Shown here: positions 58,485-64,000 of the stretch, in pieces
How the letters are laid out: every line of letters starts with the position of its first letter
Position numbering within the stretch: the stretch's first letter is position 1
NCBI GenBank assembly: GCA_032622095.1
Contig: CP136067.1
Location: forward strand, 47,163,549-47,227,548
Reading direction: 5' to 3'
Origin: Siphonodentalium dalli
Lineage: Eukaryota; Mollusca; Scaphopoda; Gadilida; Siphonodentaliidae
DNA length: 64,000 bases
Notes under the pieces: generated by a model
The model's input: only the letters and a program-made list of their open reading frames with translations
What the model was told of the DNA's origin: nothing
Database searches by the model: none
Position numbers and translations under genes: made by a program

Positions 58485-59990
58485 TTAACGTCTGTATGTG
58501 AACTGTTGGATGGTTTCTTTTGTGAGTTGAGTTCTGTATATGGTGTTGACAGCATGTTCGACGTATTGACACACGCTGTCTTTGATATTTCGTGGATCTC
58601 TTTGTTTGTCAGACAGGGCGCTGACAATGGTCGATGTTATTACAGCTGCAAGCTTTAGGGTTTCAGTGATGTCGGCGGGTTTGCTTGTGGCGGCTGCGTA
58701 TGTGAGCTTTTGTGTTTCTTTTGTTGTAACTTCAGTTTTAAAAACTGTGCATCCCTTGTATGCTGAGTGGTGATCACTGTCGCAGTTCGCGCATCTTTTG
58801 ATGTTACTGGTGCAGTCTTGGTGTTTGTGATTTCCCGCGCAATTTTTGCAGATTATGTCGTTGCTTTTGCAGAATTCGGCCGTGTGATTGAACTTTTGAC
58901 ATTTGTAGCACTGGGTTACGTGTGGTCGTTCTTTGTATTCGATGACTTTATATTTGTTTAAGTTGGAGCCTAGTCTGACGCCGTTCATTATAAGTTGCTT
59001 TGCTTCTTTGTTCTCGCAGGTGATTTTAACTTTCCATGTTGGTTGGTTGTCATGGGAGCTCTTTAGTCTTTGTACAGTGTATTTGTCGCCAATGTCTTGT
59101 GTAATGTCGTCATCTGTGACAGATGGAGGTATGCCACATATAACGGCTTTATGAGTCGTTGGTGTGCTCTGGTGACGGCTTCCGTTGGTTAGTCTGAACG
59201 TAATGTTGTTGTCTTTGAAAGCTGGGATGTCTTTTGCTTTTGTCAGTAGATATTGCTTTGTTTCATCATTCTGGGGATAGATTAGCAGAGTGCCGGCTCT
59301 GGTTGTTGATGTCCGGATGGGATATTTTGTCGTGATTGTTCTATGGAGGTAATGTGGACTCTGCTTCATCTCGCTGGTAAGGTTTTCGACTATTATGATG
59401 TCTCTTCGCTTGGTTAGTTTGTTGCTGGAGTGGTTGGTCGCTTGTCGTTCGGGTTCTTTTGTCGGACTAGGCTGTGTGTGCGTTCTGATCTTTTTGGCTG
59501 GCGTGCTGATAGGGCTGATAGGGTCTGGGATCATCATGCTGGCTTTTCGTCTTCTTTTGTTTTTGAATATGGTGGCGTATTCTTCGTCGGATATGTCTTC
59601 AGCGTCTGTCATTATAACTTCGATGTTTTCTTCGTGGGTGGTTTCATTTTTTTCTGACGGTACGGAGGTTGCTGGAGTTGATGGAGTCGGTAATTTTGCG
59701 GCGAAGTCTGGAACTGGAGTCGATGTGGCTGGAGTAGTGATGTTCTTTTCGGTCTTCTTTTTGTTCTTTTTGTCTCGTTTGTTTGAAGATTTGTCTGATG
59801 TTTGCGGTTTTTCTGGTAGGCGCTCGACCATTATTGCGAGCTGGGCTTGGCACCCAGCAAGTTGTTTTTCTAGACCGGCTAACCGTTCCTTCAGGAATTT
59901 GTTGTCTTCTCTTAGAGATTCAATAAGTGTTTTATCCGGATCGGCGCCCTGAGAAGGGCACTGCGAAGCTGATATACGTTTATTGGCCAT
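58485..59990 (-). CDS. LINE ORF1: nucleic-acid-binding, zinc-knuckle protein
   Basis: 501 codons from the ATG at 59990, fully open. Residues ~20-57 form a coiled coil (leucine-spaced ESLREDNKFLKERLAGLEKQ). A lysine/serine/proline-rich linker follows to ~215. Next comes a domain like the pre-C2HC region of Jockey-type ORF1 (~RDIIIVENL to VIEYKERP). Then come three knuckles at ~361-414: C-x2-C-x4-H-x4-C, C-x2-C-x3-H-x4-C and C-x2-C-x3-H-x6-C. Such proteins coat the LINE RNA and form the retrotransposition particle. The part visible in the second copy (349 codons) is identical. ORF2 starts 56 bases downstream, in keeping with a bicistronic LINE RNA. Confidence 0.9.
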   Translation of the reverse strand: MANKRISASQCPSQGADPDKTLIESLREDNKFLKERLAGLEKQLAGCQAQLAIMVERLPEKPQTSDKSSNKRDKKNKKKTEKNITTPATSTPVPDFAAKLPTPSTPATSVPSEKNETTHEENIEVIMTDAEDISDEEYATIFKNKRRRKASMMIPDPISPISTPAKKIRTHTQPSPTKEPERQATNHSSNKLTKRRDIIIVENLTSEMKQSPHYLHRTITTKYPIRTSTTRAGTLLIYPQNDETKQYLLTKAKDIPAFKDNNITFRLTNGSRHQSTPTTHKAVICGIPPSVTDDDITQDIGDKYTVQRLKSSHDNQPTWKVKITCENKEAKQLIMNGVRLGSNLNKYKVIEYKERPHVTQCYKCQKFNHTAEFCKSNDIICKNCAGNHKHQDCTSNIKRCANCDSDHHSAYKGCTVFKTEVTTKETQKLTYAAATSKPADITETLKLAAVITSTIVSALSDKQRDPRNIKDSVCQYVEHAVNTIYRTQLTKETIQQFTYRR

Positions 59991-60144
59991 GTCTAGCAGA
60001 TTGTGAGTTTACTCTTTGAGTTTTAGCAAATTTATAAAAAGTTTACTCTTCAAAGTAAGCAATTTACTCTTGAAGTAAGCAATGTTATAAGTTTAAGATT
60101 GTCCTGAGAGTGCTGCTGACTCGATGCGATTGTCCTGTGTGTGA

Positions 60145-60153
60145 GAAATTTGC
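60145..60153. repeat. Target-site duplication, 5' side of LINE
   Basis: GAAATTTGC, identical to 55425-55433. It lies just after the TATA element, as read on the minus strand. Confidence 0.75.
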
Positions 60154-60163
60154 CGAAAAACGG

Positions 60164-60174
60164 TATACCTATAT
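60164..60174 (-). promoter_or_regulatory. Probable H3 TATA box, detached by the LINE
   Basis: GATATAGGTATAC on the minus strand. Discounting the LINE and one target copy, its first T lies about 32 bases before the A of the CCATTCG cap motif, the normal TATA-to-start distance. There is no other gene on this strand for it to serve. Confidence 0.6.
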
Positions 60175-60206
60175 CGCCAGAAGCATTGTGCGAACAACAC
60201 TCAGCG

Positions 60207-60267
60207 ATTGGTTGTTCCGACTGCAACTAACATCCGCCATTGGATGTTGTACTCGCAATCTGATTGG
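60207..60267 (-). promoter_or_regulatory. Three CCAAT boxes
   Basis: ATTGG on plus (CCAAT on minus) occurs at 60207-60211, 60239-60243 and 60263-60267, spaced 32 and 24 bases apart and starting ~33 bases upstream of the TATA element. Multiple CCAAT boxes are usual in histone promoters. They could equally serve a divergent plus-strand gene, but none is visible to the right. Confidence 0.55.
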
Positions 60268-60299
60268 TTCCTACTCTACACTGTGACTGGCTATCAGCT

Positions 60300-60888
60300 A
60301 GCTCGGTGGTGAGAAGTAAATGTTACCTTGATCCTCGTGATTTGGAGAATCTTGTAGCGGGAAATGCGAGTAAAAGGTGTATAGATTCAGTGTGATTTGG
60401 CCATCGGCTTTTGTTTATTCATTATTTCCTTTAATGTTCGTAAAAACAACAGAACTGGACAGGATAAAAAAAGATACCTTTCGGGAAAAATTTATCACAA
60501 AAAGTGTTTTTTTAGCGACTAAATTGACTGGGAGAGAACACAAATACATTATCAAGCATTGCTTTTTTTTCATCTGAAGCAGATATTTTTTGGCGATATC
60601 CTTAACCATGTTAGTTTTCAATAATTTGACATTGCGTGTTTCTGGGCCACTGGGAATGGATAGGGGGAGGGAGGTAGGGAGGGATGGAGGGAGGGGCTAA
60701 CAATTTTCTACTTCAATTTCCTTCCGTGATTTCTGGCGTCTCTATTGCTTAATAAGTAGGAAGTCTTATATATTCCCCGATGTTGCAAACGAAATATATA
60801 TAACTTATAGGAAATGGGTTCATGTGAATTATAGCGTGATCGTCCTATGCAGTGTTCGCGCTGTCGCTAGCCAAATTAGCCAATGGCT
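60300..60888. other. No recognisable gene
   Basis: Former upstream flank of the H3 promoter. It includes a G/A-rich GGGAGGGA run near 60660-60697 and ends at a 17-base near-palindrome ATTAGCCAATGGCTAAT beside the second LINE's 3' tail. No H4 or other histone coding is present. Confidence 0.5.
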
Positions 60889-61255
60889 AATCTTTTTCAA
60901 TCAATTCAATTCGTTTAATCTTTTTGACCCATAATACATAGGTATTAAGATAACATATAATACATTTTATGTACATGACTTACATAATAGAAATACAAAT
61001 GATATACATTATAATATATGAAAAGTATTTACAATATAAATAATATACCTGTTTGCCATAGGTGCTGTCTGCTGACGCTATATACTATGGTGTCATATAT
61101 GACTGATCCACACAAAGTGCATAGACACCCTCAATTATATTACCAGCGAGGTAATATAATTAAGAGTATGTATCCACTCTGGTTTAGTCGCTTGCACATG
61201 TTATTTCGTGTTAGGTTCGTAGGAATACTGTGTCATTTACTATCTTTTTCGGTAT

Positions 61256-62893
61256 CTACCCAAGCTTATCTGAATTTATAAGTTTACGATTGATTATTTT
61301 AATAAAGTCGCACAATTTCCGTATGTCTGTTGAATTGTTCTGGTTAAGTATTTCACTCATTGTGATAGTATTTTGTTTTTTGTTAGTAAATTTTGATAGT
61401 AATCGCTGTCTTTCGGGTGATAGTCTCTCGCATTCAAGAAGATAATGAAATTCATCTCCAATCTTTCTGGAGTTACAGAGTGGACATAGTCGGTTAGTTT
61501 GTTCAGGTTTTCGCCAGCGTCCTGTTTCAATAGGTAAATGGTGATTACTGGTTCTAAATTTACATAATGTAATCCGGTTTACTACGTTCAACGTTAGATA
61601 CCTTTCAAAAGATAAGTCATGTTTAAAAATTTGGTATATCTTACCACGACTGGAGTTGTCGGCGAAGGCTTCTGCTTTTTCTTTGTCTCCTGAGGTCAGG
61701 CTGCCATCGGTTTTTTTTAGGGGTTTTTCTGTGCTGTTGTTGTTTTTTCCTGTGCCGGTAAGGGATTTGAAGGTACTCCAGAAGTTTCTGTTCATTCTTT
61801 TATCGCCGAGTTCGGTTGTCGACCGCTGCCAGGATGCTTGTTTTTCTTTTTTGACTGCCGTTTTGACTTGTCTGTTCATGTTGTTGTAAAGATTTCGGTA
61901 GTACATGTCGTTTGGGTTTTTCTGCTGTAGTCTTCTTAGCTTGCGTTTAAGTCGGATCATTTTCAGAGTTTCGGGGGAGACTCGCCATGCTGTGGTGTTG
62001 ACTTGTTGTTTCGGGCATGCTGTATCTAGGGCTGATTCGAGGGTTTGGGATAGGTGCTGGCATGTCGCGTCAATGTCGCTGGTTGATGTGATGGGTGAAT
62101 TGTCTATGCTGTTGGTGAGTTGCTGTCGGAAACTGTCCCAGTCGGCTTTATTTAGGTTGCGGCGGAGGGTTTTCGGGTGGCGATCGGTTGAGGCATTGCT
62201 GGATCTTATGTGTACGGGTAGGTGGTCGCTGGATACGTCGTCTCCAATATAGCACATGATTCCTTTAGATGCGATGGATGGAGTGGCAATGGCTAGGTCT
62301 AGGATGTCCCATTTGTTGGTCGCCGCGTGGTGATGTGTTGGTTCGTCTATGTTGTTTAGTATGAGTAGATCAAGATCTTCGATGATGTTGAACATTCGGT
62401 CACCGTTTCTGTTGGTATCTTTACAGCCGTAGTAGGTGTGCTTCGCGTTGTAGTCTCCGATGAAGATGCAGTGGCGGTGGGTTGATGTGAAGTGTTTGAA
62501 GGAGGCATTGCCGAGGTCTGTGTTTGGCGGGTTATATGTGGCGATGATGGCAGTCTTGGCACTGCGAATGGTGACTTCTACTGCCAGGGTTTCTTCGTCT
62601 AGGTCGTCGGTGTTGAGCATGGCGTGTTTCAGGTCTTTATGGATGAGGAGAGCGACCCCGCCACCGTGTGCGGTACGGTCACGGCGGGCGATCTTGTAGT
62701 TGGTGAAGCTAACCCTGCTGTTGTCGTTGAGTTTCGTTTCGTTGATGGCGATAACGTCTGGTTGTTGGTCGGTGATGTACTCTTGAAGAATTTGGCGTTT
62801 AGCAGATAGTCCGTTTATGTTAACGTGGAGTAGGTGAAAAGAGTGTTTTTGTGTGTGGCGTGTTGTTGTAGTCTGTTTGGTCGTGTCAGCCAT
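61256..62893 (-). CDS. Chimeric ORF2: APE endonuclease fused to another LINE's C-terminal zinc domain
   Basis: 545 open codons from the ATG at 62893. Residues 1-413 equal copy-1 ORF2 (endonuclease motifs NETK, GDYNAKH, SDHLP; then the linker), differing at one residue (Val/Ile near 40) and with Gln at codon 279. Residues 414-545 belong to an unrelated LINE C-terminus: FKHDLSFERYLTLN, then the motif C-x2-C-x9-H-x4-C (CPLCNSRKIGDEFHYLLEC), ending SDKLG. The junction is in frame. The protein keeps an intact-looking endonuclease and gains a zinc-type RNA- or DNA-binding tail but has no RT. It is probably a by-product of template switching; whether it is expressed is unknown. Confidence 0.85.
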   Translation of the reverse strand: MADTTKQTTTTRHTQKHSFHLLHVNINGLSAKRQILQEYITDQQPDVIAINETKLNDNSRVSFTNYKIARRDRTAHGGGVALLIHKDLKHAMLNTDDLDEETLAVEVTIRSAKTAIIATYNPPNTDLGNASFKHFTSTHRHCIFIGDYNAKHTYYGCKDTNRNGDRMFNIIEDLDLLILNNIDEPTHHHAATNKWDILDLAIATPSIASKGIMCYIGDDVSSDHLPVHIRSSNASTDRHPKTLRRNLNKADWDSFRQQLTNSIDNSPITSTSDIDATCQHLSQTLESALDTACPKQQVNTTAWRVSPETLKMIRLKRKLRRLQQKNPNDMYYRNLYNNMNRQVKTAVKKEKQASWQRSTTELGDKRMNRNFWSTFKSLTGTGKNNNSTEKPLKKTDGSLTSGDKEKAEAFADNSSRGKIYQIFKHDLSFERYLTLNVVNRITLCKFRTSNHHLPIETGRWRKPEQTNRLCPLCNSRKIGDEFHYLLECERLSPERQRLLSKFTNKKQNTITMSEILNQNNSTDIRKLCDFIKIINRKLINSDKLG

Positions 62894-62949
62894 TGTAGGT
62901 GTTACAATCGGCTTGTGTGTTTGGGCGTGTCAGCTTTGGCTGTGTTGTT

Positions 62950-64000
62950 TTAACGTCTGTATGTGAACTGTTGGATGGTTTCTTTTGTGAGTTGAGTTCT
63001 GTATATGGTGTTGACAGCATGTTCGACGTATTGACACACGCTGTCTTTGATATTTCGTGGATCTCTTTGTTTGTCAGACAGGGCGCTGACAATGGTCGAT
63101 GTTATTACAGCTGCAAGCTTTAGGGTTTCAGTGATGTCGGCGGGTTTGCTTGTGGCGGCTGCGTATGTGAGCTTTTGTGTTTCTTTTGTTGTAACTTCAG
63201 TTTTAAAAACTGTGCATCCCTTGTATGCTGAGTGGTGATCACTGTCGCAGTTCGCGCATCTTTTGATGTTACTGGTGCAGTCTTGGTGTTTGTGATTTCC
63301 CGCGCAATTTTTGCAGATTATGTCGTTGCTTTTGCAGAATTCGGCCGTGTGATTGAACTTTTGACATTTGTAGCACTGGGTTACGTGTGGTCGTTCTTTG
63401 TATTCGATGACTTTATATTTGTTTAAGTTGGAGCCTAGTCTGACGCCGTTCATTATAAGTTGCTTTGCTTCTTTGTTCTCGCAGGTGATTTTAACTTTCC
63501 ATGTTGGTTGGTTGTCATGGGAGCTCTTTAGTCTTTGTACAGTGTATTTGTCGCCAATGTCTTGTGTAATGTCGTCATCTGTGACAGATGGAGGTATGCC
63601 ACATATAACGGCTTTATGAGTCGTTGGTGTGCTCTGGTGACGGCTTCCGTTGGTTAGTCTGAACGTAATGTTGTTGTCTTTGAAAGCTGGGATGTCTTTT
63701 GCTTTTGTCAGTAGATATTGCTTTGTTTCATCATTCTGGGGATAGATTAGCAGAGTGCCGGCTCTGGTTGTTGATGTCCGGATGGGATATTTTGTCGTGA
63801 TTGTTCTATGGAGGTAATGTGGACTCTGCTTCATCTCGCTGGTAAGGTTTTCGACTATTATGATGTCTCTTCGCTTGGTTAGTTTGTTGCTGGAGTGGTT
63901 GGTCGCTTGTCGTTCGGGTTCTTTTGTCGGACTAGGCTGTGTGTGCGTTCTGATCTTTTTGGCTGGCGTGCTGATAGGGCTGATAGGGTCTGGGATCATC
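62950..64000 (-). CDS. LINE ORF1, C-terminal 350 codons (cut by window edge)
   Basis: Open from the window edge to the stop at 62950. The translation is identical to residues ~153-501 of the copy-1 ORF1, including all three zinc knuckles. The N-terminal coiled coil lies outside the window. ORF2 begins 56 bases downstream, as in copy 1. Confidence 0.9.
   Translation of the reverse strand, partial: MIPDPISPISTPAKKIRTHTQPSPTKEPERQATNHSSNKLTKRRDIIIVENLTSEMKQSPHYLHRTITTKYPIRTSTTRAGTLLIYPQNDETKQYLLTKAKDIPAFKDNNITFRLTNGSRHQSTPTTHKAVICGIPPSVTDDDITQDIGDKYTVQRLKSSHDNQPTWKVKITCENKEAKQLIMNGVRLGSNLNKYKVIEYKERPHVTQCYKCQKFNHTAEFCKSNDIICKNCAGNHKHQDCTSNIKRCANCDSDHHSAYKGCTVFKTEVTTKETQKLTYAAATSKPADITETLKLAAVITSTIVSALSDKQRDPRNIKDSVCQYVEHAVNTIYRTQLTKETIQQFTYRR

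Larger units (their letters stand above)
55434..60144 (-). mobile_element. LINE (APE-type non-LTR retrotransposon), near full length, copy 1
   Basis: The 4711-bp insertion runs 5' to 3' on the minus strand. Its 5' UTR has GGACAATC twice and ~22-base tandem words (GCTTACTTCAAGAGTAAA). ORF1 (59990-58485), a 56-base gap, ORF2 (58428-55636) and a ~200-base 3' region ending ACACAACAACA follow. It has no long poly(A); the end looks like a short CAA repeat. The element is flanked by the 9-bp duplication. ORF1 with three zinc knuckles and ORF2 with APE plus RT and no RNase H place it in the Jockey/I-like group; finer placement needs a tree. Confidence 0.85.
60891..64000 (-). mobile_element. Chimeric LINE, copy 2 (5' end beyond window)
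   Basis: On the minus strand, 64000-61655 is nearly identical to 59535-57190 of copy 1: I find only two differences in 2346 bp. At 61655/61654 the sequence switches abruptly to a different LINE's 3' end, running through its stop and an A/T-rich 3' region to a GAATTGAATTGATTGAAAAAG tail near 60891. The whole RT domain of the first family is missing. Confidence 0.85.

Noticed and set aside
59395-59952. 185-codon plus-strand ORF and other plus-strand ORFs across 55600-63600
   Set aside because: They lie antisense to the well-supported LINE ORF1 and ORF2 and show no domain. They arise from the codon bias of the sense frame.
60207-60267. CCAAT boxes as the LINE's own promoter
   Set aside because: They lie outside the target-site duplication, so they belong to the flank; the LINE starts at 60144.

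Overview
The window is animal nuclear DNA, A/T-rich and almost entirely made of mobile elements and satellites. An intronless, replication-type histone H3 copy with a metazoan 3' stem-loop, a signal-peptide/PAN-like exon with a clean splice donor, APE-type LINEs, Helitron-like minisatellite elements and many hairpin MITEs all point to a marine invertebrate. A mollusc or another lophotrochozoan is my best guess; this is inference from element style, and no marker gene settles it. I see no intact multi-exon gene, no rRNA or tRNA gene and no CRISPR.

Layout, left to right. 1-824: two head-to-tail Helitron-like units. 960-4260: a ~170-bp satellite with poly(C) tracts, interrupted by a TTAA-flanked MITE. 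5951-7213: a decayed C2H2 gene, followed by a 2.25-kb inverted-repeat interval. 10.7-13.1 kb: TTAA-flanked MITEs carrying 69-bp palindromes, one lodged in a LINE RT remnant. 13994-15813: a broken envelope-like gene. 16968-17256: a secreted PAN-like first exon. 17.4-30.3 kb: one decayed LINE split in three by a 7.86-kb element (17701-25563, 3-bp duplication ATA) and by a 3.5-kb palindromic cluster of three Harbinger-like MITEs (25831-29330, duplication TTA). 30.8-33.0 kb: more Helitron-like units.

33093-46399 is the most striking object. It is 13.3 kb bounded by a perfect 33-bp terminal inverted repeat and filled with roughly 70 monomers of 183-194 bp. These point one way up to about 40957 and the opposite way after it, so it is a giant fold-back element made of satellite DNA.

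46.6-54.9 kb holds a possible SAM-like first exon, small palindromes, a degenerate LINE ORF1, and another Helitron-like tract partly duplicating 32.1-32.9 kb. 54937-60267 is a histone H3 locus split by a 4.7-kb LINE. CCAAT boxes and a TATA box lie on one side of the LINE; the cap motif, the coding region and the histone stem-loop lie on the other. The two are flanked by a 9-bp duplication. The H3 copy has lost its ATG and its stop codon but is otherwise intact. 60891-64000 is a second, nearly identical copy of the same LINE whose RT half has been replaced, in frame, by the 3' end of a different LINE.

Nothing here forms a pathway. The window records repeated nested transposition. The parts most worth attention are the fold-back satellite, the split H3 promoter, the chimeric LINE, and the several families that share TTAA target sites.
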